Assembly: GCF_003576645.1 (NCBI RefSeq)
Contig: NC_044919.1
Coordinates: 23,768,712 to 23,832,711 of the forward strand
Source: Ipomoea triloba
Lineage: Eukaryota > Streptophyta > Magnoliopsida > Solanales > Convolvulaceae
Direction of reading: 5' to 3'
DNA: 64,000 nt
In this document: in pieces, positions 45,672-57,215 of the stretch
Layout: every line of letters starts with the position of its first letter
Position numbering within the stretch: position 1 is the stretch's first letter
Notes under the pieces: model-generated
Seen by the model: only the letters and a program-made list of their open reading frames with translations
Told to the model about the DNA's origin: nothing
Database searches by the model: none
Translations under genes and position numbers: made by a program

Positions 45672-45729
45672 ACACTTTGACGTTGGGTTTCCACCCTCCG
45701 TATTAAATAAAAATTAATATTCCTAAAAA

Positions 45730-46563
45730 GCCTATCATTTAAGAGTTTCGGATGTCAATCGTAAATAATTAATGAATTTGGGTAAAATAAACACTTTGAA
45801 GATGATTGAATATCACTTCCATTAAGGTTCGAACCCACCCCTTCCATATGAGATTGCAATTAGGTGTCACTAGATTACAAGGTCTTAACAATAGGGTAGT
45901 GATTAGTTTTGCCTTTACCTATAAATAGTCTTGTAATAACATTCTTCAATATCAAATTGTAAGAAAGAATTTAACCACTATCTTACATTCTCTCTCTCAG
46001 GTCTCTTTTCTCAATTACATTTCGTTATATTTAGATATATTAAATATAATGTATCTAACATAGATGCACATATAATTGAGAGGGGAAATAAACTATATTA
46101 CTATAATTTGGAGGGGAACTGGCATTTTTCCTTTAAAAGAAAGAATGTAGAAAGAGAAGTTATAACTTATTTGATATATTTTTATTATAAGTTTAGTTTA
46201 CGTTGTTATATAAACCATGTTTCACAATATAAATATCCAATTCTTCTCAATACGAGTCAAATGTCATGCATGTCTTCTGTTTTTTTTCAACAAAGAAAAA
46301 AGAAAAAAACTAAATGATGTAATCCCAAATTCATTGCACCTAAAATCAATCAAAAAGTCCCATGTCCCAAAAGTTGAGATTAGGTAGTGATGGTAAGTTG
46401 ATCCATACTTCAACTACTTTTTTTTTCCCTTTCTCCTACTTGTTTGTAATTTAACTTATCTAACTCAACATTATTCAAAACAATATTTGTTGAGTTCACA
46501 ATCAACTCATAAAAAAATTTCCATGTCAAACTATGTTAGTGTGAATAGCAATCTCACCATATA
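45730..46563. other. Gene-free stretch with a SINE remnant
   Basis: At about 45825-45890, minus strand, ttgttaagaccttgtaatctagtgacacc and gtgggttcgaacct (box B) match the SINE copies at 22.6 and 26.5 kb, but body and tail are missing. The rest is AT-rich without coding content. Confidence 0.6.
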
Positions 46564-46821
46564 CTCTCTCTGTTCCATTTTGCTTGTCCGGTTTACTATT
46601 CATCGGTTAAATCAACTCTTTCTTTATTGCTTATTTTCATTAGTAACTTTTAATTATTTTTAAATTTAATTTTTTGTGTTTAATAATACTTCTAATGTAG
46701 TTTCTAAATATATAAATTTTATATACTAATATTAAACTTAATATTATGAAAAATTGAATTAAAAATAAGTTCATTCAAGCCTCGTTAACCAAACCAGACA
46801 AATAAAATGGAACAAAGGGAA
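46564..46821. mobile_element. Stowaway-like MITE (Tc1/mariner)
   Basis: The left end CTCTCTCTGTTCCATTTTGC and right end (reverse complement TTCCCTTTGTTCCATTTT) are inverted, with TA on both sides (46562-46563 and 46822-46823). 258 bp. The CTCCCTCNGTCCCA-like start is typical of Stowaway. Confidence 0.85.
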
Positions 46822-46823
46822 TA

Positions 46824-47607
46824 TCAATTATCATCATCTTAGAATTTTTCTTTTTCCTTTTTTTTTTGGGATTTCTCTATGTCTTTATTTAATATTTATT
46901 ATAAATATAAAATACAACTCACAAAAAACATATTTAATTATATAACAAGTTTTAATTAACATATAAAATTTAATTTAATAAAAACAATATTTATTACCAT
47001 CTAAAATTTAACAATAATATTGCTAATATTTAGTCTGTGCATTCTACGGATATGATATGAGTGTATAATATAATGTGATAATCGAATTTCTGATAATCAT
47101 CATTTAAAAAGAAAAAGTATGCATTTTTGTGAATATCAATAAATTCTTTTTATATATTAATTACTTGTAGCAAAAGGATTGCCTAAACCTTCTAAAGCCA
47201 CTTTCATTTTGTTGACCTGCAAGCCATTTCCTATCCCCAAATTGATGCTTTTTTCTCCCGTGGACGGTTTGAGATATCAGAATGGGCAATTACATATCCA
47301 TCCTTTACCTAAAGCATATTCCACTTGGCTCAACATTCTGAGGTCCAAACAAAATCACTCCCTCTTCTCTTATACCTAAAATTATAAGTCAGTCACCAAA
47401 ACACGTTATATCAATTAAATATAAAAGAGTTAAACTTAAATTAAGTATGGAGTTGAGAGTTGTGGATTGATACTTGATTGGATCGACACACAACATCAAG
47501 CCAAGAAATATAGATATGTGTTCACATGTAAATCCATTGCAAAAACCACTCATCTTTTTACCATATATATGATAATGACTTACTAATAAAGCTTTTTCCA
47601 AGGAAAT
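46824..47607. other. Gene-free stretch
   Basis: AT-rich. An open stretch at 47179-47379 has no recognisable protein content. Confidence 0.5.
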
Positions 47608-48170
47608 TGCCAATCGTTATACAGTGGAACATCCATAGTGCTGTGTGAACCATAGTTGTAGAATGAAATTGTAGTACATTTAAAAATGATATTTTAGTGT
47701 TGTTATAATAAAACTAGTGTGTAAAAAATGAAACTAAAAATCAGACCTCAGTCTGTATATGTCAAAGAAACTATAATATAATTAAAATGATACTTAGTGC
47801 TGTTATAAACTTATAATAAAACTAGTGTGTGAAAAATGAAATTAAAATCCAGAGTCATACAATAACATATATTGTCAAATGAATGTAGAATATAATTAAA
47901 ATAATTCTTTAGTATTACTATAATTAAGCTAGTGTGTGGAAAATAAACTACAAAATAGAACTCATGCAATAATGTATATTGTCAAATGAAACTGTAATAG
48001 AATTAAAATGATACTTTGGTACTGCTATATTGAAATTAGTGATGTGGAAAATGAAACTGAAAACAAAACAAAATTGTCAATTGAAATTGAAATGTAATTA
48101 AAATGATAATTACTTCATGGACCACACTACTACATAAATGATACTTCATGGACCACGGTCTACATTAAAA
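47608..48170. repeat. Tandem array within a GGTCCACA-type foldback element
   Basis: Begins near cagtggaacatccatag and ends with catggaccacggtctac. In between, a unit of roughly 100 bp (tgtcaaatgaaac, taattaaaatgatactt(t)agt, actagtgtgtgaaaaatgaa) recurs about four times with divergence. The same unit words occur at 22.4-22.9 kb. Confidence 0.65.
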
Positions 48171-48383
48171 TATACAGGAAAGTGCAATAACTCTTCCTAA
48201 AAGGAGATTCTTTAATTTATCTGCTCCATATCTTGAATTCAGTCTTTTAAATATTCCCTTGAATTGGGTTGTGGACAAGCTAGGATGCCAAAGATTGATT
48301 CTCCATTCAATTCATACACACTCCTCCAATCTGGTCTCAGAGCTCCTCTGTGCTCTGATCTCTCTCCTTTCCTTTCTGCAATT

Positions 48384-49603
48384 ATGGCTACAGAATTGGA
48401 GGTAAGCCTCATCACTACCAACATCTTTAATTTGCAATCTATCATATATAGGTTTTTAGTCTGTACTGTATTCAATTCACTAACGGGATAGATTATTGGT
48501 ATTTCTGAATTTGCATGCAGAAGCCTAGAATCACAGAGGTACAGGTGAGGATGGATTGTAATGGGTGTGTACAGAAAATCAAGAAGGCCTTACATGGAAT
48601 AAATGGTATGTAACTGCCCGGCACCATCACAATTCTTTTTAAATTTTGTTAGTATCAAACGCTAAGTTATAGCTAGTAGCGAAGACGTAACTTTACTGGA
48701 CTTTTAGCATTTTAAACCCTTTACTGGCCTCTTTCCAGCCACTGGGTGCTAAACTTGGCCTGTTAGGATCAAGCACAAGGCACAACTTTAATTATTTCCT
48801 ATGGGGTTAGCTGGACTTGGCCTTTTAAACCCTTTACTAGCCTCAGCCCAACAATCCTGCAACACCGGCCTTTACTGTCCTCCGCCCAGCAAATGTGTCA
48901 TTTGTTTCCTTGAAGATAATCATATCATCTTGTATGTAAATGGTTCAATAATATGACAGGGATCTATGAAGTGTACATTGATTTTCCTGATCAAAAGATT
49001 ACAATAGTTGGAAGGGCAGATCCTGAGAAGATAGTAAAGGCCATTAAGAAGAGTAGAAAGAGTGCTGTGATTTGTTGTCATACTGAACAACAACCCAACC
49101 ACCTGATGAGGAGACAGCCAAAGCCAAAGATCCTCCTCCGGTGGCCCCTGAAAACCAACCAACAGCAGATGAGGAGAAACACTCACCTGAAATGCAAACA
49201 GCAGACCAAACCTCAAAGCCAAAGGAGGATAATAATAATGTTGAAGAGGTAGTTCATCATCATGTCATATACCACTATCCTCCACATTATTATGGCTATA
49301 CACAACAACAATGGAATAATTCTCAACCTAGAGCTGAGCCACCACCACTACCCCCCATATATGTGAGTCACAGTTACAACAACAGCTATAAGCCATCACC
49401 CTAGCTATGTCACAAGATATGATCACTCATCACCTCCAACATACACACATTATGATTATGGTAGGCCTGATGAGCATTATTATACGAGGATGAGGATGGC
49501 CGCAGAGGACTACTACCATTACACAGATGACTATCACAATGGAAATATTGATGACTCAGTTTTCAGTGAAGAAGAAACTCCAAATTCATGCACAATAGTC
49601 TAA
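48384..49603 (+). CDS. Heavy-metal-associated isoprenylated plant protein (HIPP), two frameshifts
   Basis: HIPPs bind metal ions through an HMA domain and are lipid-anchored through a C-terminal CaaX box. Exons: 48384-48401, 48521-48605 and 48960-49603 (GT...AG, in phase). The HMA domain is ITEVQVRMDCNGCVQKIKKALHGINGIYEVYIDF, interrupted by the intron after INGI, with the metal-binding CNGC, followed by KITIVGRADPEKIVKAIKKSRK. The last exon reads in frame to about 49090, then in another frame to 49404 (DEETAKAK, HHHVIYHYPPHYYGY, YVSHSYNN), then returns to the first frame and ends EEETPNSCTIV, a CaaX box. So two opposite shifts lie at about 49087-49100 and 49385-49402. They may be sequencing errors or a real broken allele. 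Intron 2 holds a dispersed repeat. Confidence 0.85.
48690..48895 (-). repeat. Dispersed repeat 'gggcggaggccagtaaa', copy in HIPP intron 2
   Basis: Reverse complement words ggcggaggacagtaaaggcc, gttgggctgaggctagtaaagg and aagtccagctaaccc match the copies at 24.4 and 25.7 kb. Confidence 0.6.
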
Positions 49604-49850
49604 GACCCACATGCCCATCCATCGCGCTTTAATTTAATTTGCCTCTCAATCAAATATACTGATGAATTATATTAATTAAGCATGCATCATCAAATTAAAG
49701 GGTGAAGATGAATGGAATTTTTTTAGGTTCAAATTCAGATGAGAGGAATTTATTCTTCATTCCACTTCCTAGCTCCATGCATGACAATTGCATACGTATG
49801 TTTATAGCTTGTCATTCATTTCTTGCACAAAAGAAGACAAATAATAAAGG

Positions 49851-49905
<55 letters not shown>

Positions 49906-50725
49906 GTAGTTCAGGAATCAGATTCCTCCCGCAGCTTCAATTTCATAAAATGCATGCCTGCTTTTGCTATTAACCAGATGGCCGTTCCATTAATAAAAAC
50001 AGAGTTACGTTCTGTCTATTTATAGAAGCAATTCAAGAAGTATAATCTCAATTCTCAAAATAAGTCAGAAAGAAGGATAGAAGAATGAGGTTATTGAGTC
50101 CAAATGTATTTAGAATAATTAAGTTATTGTATTTTATAACAAAAATAAAAATGTAATAAAATAATTTTGTCCAAATATAATGCTTAAAAACTCAACAATA
50201 AAAAATACAATTCAAAATTTAATTTAAAATTGACATTTTTCGCACATGTTTAAATATAAAATTATTTACCAAAATTTCAATGTCAGTTCCTTTTAAAGCT
50301 TTATTTTCAGTTACAATTAAGATCTATCTATGAATTATAAAAACACAATTATCAAATATGAAAATAATAACTTTATATGTTAAATAACTTTTTTTTTTAA
50401 AATTGAAAAAGAAAAAATTGAAAGCCATGTGCCGTCGCCTTAACCGTAGATTGCCAGGCCGACCCTTTACCAGAATACAACATGCATGAGGTGATCGACA
50501 TAATGCACTAGTTTTACTTAATAGATTTGTTTATTTTATTTTCAAAATTTTACCAACCTGAATGAAAAAAGTGGCACTTGCATTGCCAAAAATAGACCTA
50601 CCTCTCAACCAAATTTGACCCAAAATGTAACAATCCACTAATTTCGCAATCTTTTGCAAGTAAAAGGACCAAATATGTTAAAGTTTGAAGAAAATTTTAC
50701 AATGTCCAAAAGGTATTATGCCTAC
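49604..50725. other. HIPP 3' region, (TA)n microsatellite and gene-free DNA
   Basis: 3' untranslated sequence of HIPP, then an uninterrupted TA run at 49852-49902, then AT-rich DNA with no gene seen. ORFs with poly-(YI) come from the TA run. Confidence 0.6.
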
Positions 50726-51287
50726 AGCAAATATCAATTTTAGTCCAACTAGTATTAACAAAATAGCAGTTTTTAGTTCATATGTTTAATTTCTACCAAT
50801 TTTCATTCACAACTATTGTTTTAGGACCAATTTTTATTCATGACTATTGTTTTAGTGCCAAAATTCATTGTGACGGCCACTCATCCGTTTAAAACGTGAC
50901 GAAATTTAAAACTTTTAAGGGTATTTTCGTCCTTTCTAAATCAAGATCCCAATTTGAGCATGAACAAAGTGATTTAAGCCCTAAAATCGATCACGATCCA
51001 CAGTTCCCCTCCTCAAATTAAGGTAAGATGAGGAGGAGAACTGCGAATTGTGATCAATCCTAAGGCTTAAATCATATTATTCATGCTCAAATTGGGATAT
51101 TAAGTTGAAAAAGATGAAAATACCCTTAAATTTTTTATTTTGACACGTTTTAAACAGATGAGTAACTGGTGCGATAAATTTTGGCACTAAAACAACAGTC
51201 GTGGATGAAAGTTATTAGAAATTAAACATGTAGACCAAAATTATCATTTTATTAATACTCGTGAGACCAAAATTGGTATTTGATCAT
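50726..51287. mobile_element. Large foldback MITE, Mutator-like
   Basis: The left arm (caaatatcaattttagtcc, catatgtttaatttctacc, caactattgttttagg) is mirrored by the right arm (cctaaa/cactaaaacaacagtcg, gaaattaaacatgtagacc, ccaaaattggtatttg). In the middle, cccaatttgagcatgaa and ttcatgctcaaattggg also pair. Flanks tatgcctac and tatacctac (about 50717-50725 and 51288-51296) are a 9-bp duplication with one mismatch. Confidence 0.8.
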
Positions 51288-51312
51288 TATACCTACCATG
51301 CTAACACAAGAA

Positions 51313-51340
51313 AAACGGTCTACACAGTTGTGTGGACCAC
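51313..51340. repeat. End fragment of the GGTCCACA foldback family
   Basis: ggtctacacagttgtgtggacc is a near-palindrome identical in type to the ends at 61604-61856. It directly abuts the gypsy LTR, so that element may have inserted into this repeat. Confidence 0.5.
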
Positions 51341-52822
51341 TGATAAGCCGTGAATTAACCTATAAATATGTTTTAATTGTACTAATTTCTAAGTGAATGT
51401 CATGTGTTTGTGTAAGAACAAAGCGTATTTCAGGTGTTTATGGCTCAAGGATTAAAAATCGGGACTTAGGCATGTTGAAGCGTAAAATGTAAGCGAATCA
51501 GGATGATTTCAAGGTAAAATGGTGCAAGAATGAATGGCCAAAATCATAACAAAGTTCAACGGAGCAAGGAGTAGTTAAGTTAAGTCGTACCACCGGGAGG
51601 ATGTCAAGCTGCTGGTCACTGTGTGACCAGCAGCTTGACGACCACTGATCGGAAAGTGGTCACGGGAGTCACGGTGGAGGTCACGCCGTGACCTCCACAG
51701 TGACCACCGTGACCACTTTGCTGATTTCAGTGGTCACTCTGCTGGTCACACCGACCAGCATAGTAACTACTGAAATCTGCAAAGTTGTAGCTTGGTCACG
51801 ATGGTGATCACGCCGTGACCAGCATCATGACAAAGCAAATTGATGGCGGTTTTTGGGCGCGATTTCTTCAACTATAAATAGCCATATGCTTTATTTTTAT
51901 ATTATCTTTCAAATTTTTAAGTCCTCTTTTAGTTTCCCTCTCCAGAAACACTTTAGATCATTTATCCTTTGTAATTCCATTACTTTTGAAGAAGATTTAT
52001 GAAGAATTATCCATTGTAATCACACATTAAACTTCAATTTCAGATTTGCTTTTTACAAATTCATTCAAGTAAGAATTCTAATTTCTTCTCCTTTTAATTC
52101 CCCAATATCTTTTGTATTTAAATTCATTTTTTATTATTCCAATTGTTTTAGTTTGCAATTTCATTATGAGTTGTTAAATACTTTAGGGATTTAAATTGAA
52201 TTGCCTTGTATGAATGCTTACATGACTTGAATTGTTAAATCTAGGTTTTGCATTGCTTTTATTATGAATGTGATTGTGGACTTAGGGAATTAATTGACAC
52301 TTGTTTGGCTAGGATCCAACCTTTCAAGTGATGTATGGAATTGGTGTTTCACCTATGAGAATAGGGATTCACCATGGCCAATCCTTTCCACATTTCTAAC
52401 TTGCCCTTGAGAAAGGGGAGTTGGAAGGGATTATGCACATAATGTGCTTGATTAAATGTCTCACCTAGTCTAATTGCTATGAGAATGGGATTAGAACTTT
52501 GGTGGTAGCCAATGTCCACGAGAGTGGCATTGGCATTGAATCGATTCCCTCACTTCATTGATTAGCATTGTTTAGCCTAGAACCTTAGAACATTATAGAA
52601 GCATTTGTGCATTGCTATTTGATTTAAATCCTTCTGTTGATCATTGTTTATTTCTCAAATCAATTACTTGTTTTGTCTTGATCTCATGCAATCAAATTCA
52701 TCATTTTGGTTAGCTTTCAAACACTTGATGAACTCGTGTCTAATCCCTTGCTACTCGAATCCTTCCTAGCCATTCCTAGAGGACGACACTCACTAATCAA
52801 ACCACTAAAAATACAACTTTCA
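51341..52822 (+). repeat. 5' LTR of a Ty3/gypsy element (Athila/Tat type)
   Basis: Starts TGATAAGCCGTG and ends aactttCA, two bases before a tRNA-Asp-type primer site. 1482 bp, the size usual for Athila/Tat LTRs. It has a TATA box TATAAATAG at 51873-51881 and, upstream, a cluster of ggtcac/gtgacc hairpins (51603-51830). The partner LTR is not in the window. Confidence 0.75.
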
Positions 52823-52824
52823 AA

Positions 52825-52843
52825 TGGCGCCGTTGCCGGGGAT
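52825..52843 (+). promoter_or_regulatory. Primer-binding site of the gypsy element
   Basis: TGGCGCCGTTGCCGGGGA matches the 3' end of tRNA-Asp, the primer used by Athila-type elements. Confidence 0.88.
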
Positions 52844-54252
52844 GCACATTGTGGTAAGACTCTCCATTCTAGTTATGGTAACACTACTGTTGGTAATAAT
52901 TGTGCTAAATCATGGGGTGATATGTGTGATGATGATGATTGTGATGACATTATTGATGTTCCTACTTTTGTTGATAATTGTAATGTTGATTGTGATGGCA
53001 CTCGTGTTGAAAATATTGTTATTGATATGATCAGTGAAGTTGTGAATGGTGAAGGGAGTGAATATGAGAATGTTGAAGAGAAAGATAGTGTTGAAGGAAA
53101 AGGAGAAGATTGAGAAAGAAGAGAGGGAGAATGAGAAACAAGAAATAATGGTAGAAGGAGTTCAAAAAGAGAATGTAAAAGAAGATGTTGGGAAAAAGGA
53201 AGAGGAGTTTAAAGAAGAGAGGAAACACTACATTAGAATAGAGTGTTGGGGAGAAAATTGAGGAAAAGATGAAAGATGATAAAGAGGAGTTTAAAGAAGA
53301 GAGGAAACACTACTACAAAATTGCACATATAAGGATAACTTTCCGCTACACCTCTTAAAAAAGGTGTAGTGGATTCCCTAAAATAAAATAAAACACTACT
53401 TTTCTCGGCACCCATCGAAATCAGGTGCTGCAAAAAGTAAATTATTAAAATAATAATTAACTTTTTGCGGCACCCGCTCTTGCAGGTGTCGCGAAAAGTT
53501 AATTATTATTTTAATAATTTACTTTCCGCGGCACCTGCTAGTATGGGTGCCACGGAAAGTCAATCACTATTTATCCCATTTCCCACGTCTGAATCACATA
53601 CGTACATAGAGCCATATATTTTCACTACCACACCCCCATTCTGATCTCTTCTTTCAAGCTTTTTCCTTCAATTATTATTTTTTGAATGGTTTTCTCCACA
53701 TAGGCCATAACACACCTCCGCCAAACGTCTCTCTCCCCTCAAAATTTCCTTTATCTCCATTTTTCCTCAAATCTAGTCTCTCTCTCACTCTCCATCTCTA
53801 GCGCTCCCTGTTTTCGCTTCTTCAAGATGTCTGTCAAAACGAGAGCAAGCGAGCAACCATCGTCGGGCACCGAACCAGCGAGTCATGCTGTACTACTCCG
53901 ACGAGTTCGGCGACCGCGTCACAGATCCAAGAAGAGAGCTCAGATCCAACGCAGATCCAGTGACAGAGAGCTCAGATCTGGTGGTAGAGAGCTCACGGAT
54001 GATGGTTGCCAGTTCTCTTCCATTTCCGATGGACATGTTAAATTTTTTGATAATTTTTCTTTTGTTCTTTGAAATATTTGTGTACAATATAGGTTTTTTC
54101 ACGGTTTTTGTATTTATTTTAAAAAAATTGAATATTATTATTATTTTGAATATTTATTGTGAATTTTCGAATTTTATTATTATTGTGAGTGGTAAAAATA
54201 ATTCATAGTTAATAATATTGTGTTATATTTATTTCGAATTTATTAAAAAAGT

Positions 54253-54322
<70 letters not shown>

Positions 54323-56480
54323 TGTATTTGATTTATTTCCTTTTATTTGAATTGTAATTTATTTCAAATATTATGGCTATTGTGTTATATTCGAATTTTA
54401 TTATTATTTTGAATATTTATTGTGAATTTTCGAATTTTATTATTATTTTTTGAATTTTATTATTATTGTGTTTGTATATATATGTAATCTGCCGAACAAA
54501 CAACAAAGTAAAAATAGGAAAGCAAAGTAATACAAATTACATAAGTAAAAATAGGAAAGCAAAGTAATACAAATTACATAGCAAAGTGTGGTGTTTCCAA
54601 AGAAACAAAAGCAAAAAGGGTAATGTGACAAAAGTGAGTGGCTCTATGGGTGCCGCAGAAAGGGTAATAACAATAATTTATTTAATACTTTCTGCGGCAC
54701 CCAGAAAGTTTAATGCTTTCAACGACTCTTCCATACGCGGCACATGCTATTGGTGTAGCAGATTTGATTTTACAGGTGTAGCTGGTGTGCTATTCTGTAC
54801 TAGTGAAAGAGGAAGAAAAGGATAATGTAGAAGAAAATAGCATATTCTTGGACGTAGATAGTTGCCAACCTTTGGAGGAGAGTGTGCTATGTGTGGACTT
54901 AAAAGAGTTTATGGATGCCCGACACTTGAGGGCATATATAGAAAAGAGAGTAGATGGGGCAACAGGACTAGTTCTCCGCCAAGTGTCCATGGATGGTTGG
55001 TTGTAAGTTGCGTCGAGCCAATGACATTAAACGTGGCACTTTTTGGGAGGCAACCCAATGTTATCTCACTTTTTGTTGTTCTTGTTCCATTGTTTGTGTT
55101 TTTTTTTTCTTTCCCATTTGATAGGTAATCTCTTGATGGTTCACAATCTTCTAAAAGGCGAAACTTTGTTGGAAAAGCAATTCACTTCTTTCGACTATCA
55201 CTCTGAGGGAGTCCCTATACTCTCTAATCCATATTCTTGCATGATTTGATCTTGGCTCATTCATATGATTGTTTCATTGTTGCATGCCCTACCTCATTTT
55301 ATCCCCACCCTCCCACTAGTCGCTTGCCTAATTCTTTGTCTTGCTTGAGGGCAAGCAAGGTCTAAGTGTGGGGAGGGTTAGTTGAGATTCTTGTGAGTAC
55401 TATGTACCTTTGTTGTGATCATACTTTTGTTAAGATTAGGTATGTAGGATGTGTATTTGAATTCTTGGATGTGTTGTTGTTCCTTCTACATTGCATTTGT
55501 TGACAAAGGGGGTGTTGTAGGCTCAATTGGTTGAAAATGTTTGGAAATCATCCCCTACCCCGAGTGAGATTTGTATAGGACCCAAGTAGGTTTTTAATTC
55601 AATTTTGCATGCTTGTTTGTGGTTCAATGCGCAATTTCCATAGACCTCGGTTAAAGATCTCTCGAAATGGGAGTGTATACAGTAAGGTTTGTGGTAAGTA
55701 AGGTGGTATGACCTGGAATTGAATTTATTTGGTGCGGCACAAGGCAAAAGGAGAGAATTTTTCATTTTTGGTGAGATTGTGTGATTCCCTAATCCCAATG
55801 AAAAAAACATGAGGGGATGTGCAAAAAGAGTCAAATGAAAAAGCTAAAAAAGACTTTAAGTTATCCTTAATTGAGAGGGAAAAACATGAGGTGAGCCATC
55901 TCGTAGGATTCGGGCAACCATTGCACAGACTTCAAAAAAGCGTAGAGCTCTACGTGAAGGCGGTTGACTCGACGGGGTATCCTAGAGGTGATTAGAAAAT
56001 GGAGAGATTCTCACGCTAAGCCAAAACGCGTGGAGAGGCCTATGTCACACTATCACGCTTGTTTAAATGGGTCTTTGGGGCCAAATGAGGCAAAGTTGAA
56101 AAGGCCGTGTGCATCGTTCCCATTAGTGGGCTCGACTTGGAAGGCCTTTGGAAATTGTGGATTGAATCAAACTCTTTTACTTGTGAATTAATATGATTGA
56201 GAGATTTTACCATGCAAAATAGTGAGTGACCTTGGGGTTGTTTGGAGTCCTTACATTTTGAGCCAATTGAGGGTACACACTCACTTTCCCATTTTTACAA
56301 AGTAGGAAGAGGAAAAACATATCATTGATTTCTTGTGCATAGCTTATTTACTTGATCTTTGGTATCGTATGATTGTTTTCGAGGAGGCCCGGTATTTCAA
56401 CTTGCTTAACTTGGTTTTGTCTTGCTTGCCCTCTTGTAATATATAATGATTAGCTAACACTCTTGTAAATAATTATGGCT
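52844..56480 (+). pseudogene. Remnant interior of the gypsy element, no gag-pol
   Basis: After the primer site comes Asp/Glu-rich coding-like text (GDMCDDDDCDDIIDVP, then EEEKDNVEENS, VDLKEFMDARHLRAYIEKR) split by the CACTA element at 53308-54805. After 55000, ctttttgggaggcaacccaatg and gggcaagcaaggtctaagtgtgggg are the sequences found downstream of pol in Athila/Tat elements. No protease, RT, RNase H or integrase text is present, so the centre was lost or this is a non-autonomous derivative. No 3' LTR found. 55.4-56.4 kb is non-coding 3' region. Confidence 0.65.
53308..54805. mobile_element. Non-autonomous CACTA element inside the gypsy remnant
   Basis: The left end is CACTACTACAAAATTGCAC; the right end, reverse-complemented, is CACTAGTACAGAATAGCAC. 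A 3-bp duplication aaa lies on both sides. Subterminal repeats on both sides use the words gcggcacc and gctacacc, including a hairpin pair tttccgcggcacctgc/gggtgccacgg. 1.5 kb, no transposase. The interior has a CDS-like patch at 53827-54072 (MSVKTRASEQPSSG) of unknown origin and a TA microsatellite at 54256-54320. Confidence 0.88.
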
Positions 56481-57059
56481 TTATTTAAAAAATGTGACAA
56501 ATCTCTTTCTATTTATAATATTTTTTCTGTATTATATAATTTTTTAAACTTCAAAGTCATGCAAAATATTTGATATTATCATAAGATTTCAGTTTTTGCC
56601 TCTTTTTTTTTTCTTTTTTTTTTAAAACCAAAACAATAGAACTTCATTAATTAGGCAAAAGCAAATGTCGAATACAATCTGCCGAATACAATCCGGGTAA
56701 GTAGTAAACCAAGAACGAGGGAATAATGCAGTTTTTGCCTCCTATTTCTACTAGCTTTCTCATAATTTCTTTATTTTAAAGAATTATAACACATTGATTT
56801 TCACGTACCTTTTTATGGACGTAACGTCACATAACATAACATAAAATTATATTATTATATTGTTACAAATATATATTAATACAGTTAGGCCTGCTCAAGA
56901 CAATCCATAGCCTGATAAAAAAAGGTGGACATTATTTATATCTACAACATTTACAATCTTAATAAGAGTAAATAAAGTTAGGGCTCTAACGGGAAGAAAA
57001 AAATTGTTGGTAGTAATTATTTACTACTTGAAAACATAAAAAAAAATTTAAAATAATAA
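56481..57059. other. Gene-free AT-rich stretch
   Basis: Contains T-rich runs (56600-56625). Nothing else recognisable. Confidence 0.5.
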
Positions 57060-57215
57060 TTTGAAGCAAATCATATAATATGGGGCGGGCTTGGGTTGAG
57101 TACTTCCCAGCCAGCGGGCTTCGCGGGCCGGCCTGCAAAAGCCCGCAAATAAAAAAGCCCGCGGTGGGCGGGCCTAATGGGGCGGGCTGGCCCGCTTTGA
57201 CACCCCTAATCATAT
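57060..57215. mobile_element. One end of a hAT-like element (GGGGTGTCAAA type)
   Basis: Reverse complement starts TTAGGGGTGTCAAAGCGGGCC, followed by GC-rich gcgggc/gcccgc words. This resembles plant hAT ends. No matching opposite end was found. Confidence 0.45.

Larger units (their letters stand above)
39732..45711 (+). mobile_element. Apparently intact LINE (L1-like, RNase H-bearing)
   Basis: Two long ORFs between a perfect 18-bp target duplication aattaatattcctaaaaa (39714-39731 and 45712-45729). The 5' leader is only about 57 bp before the first likely ORF1 ATG, so slight 5' truncation is possible. The 3' untranslated region is about 40 bp and ends in a short A-rich tail (tattaaataaaa) without long poly-A. 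Both ORFs keep all expected motifs. The perfect duplication and open frames indicate recent insertion. Confidence 0.95.

Noticed and set aside
52706..53113. 135-codon ORF as an independent gene
   Set aside because: It begins inside the gypsy LTR and runs across the primer site; only the downstream acidic part could be element coding text.
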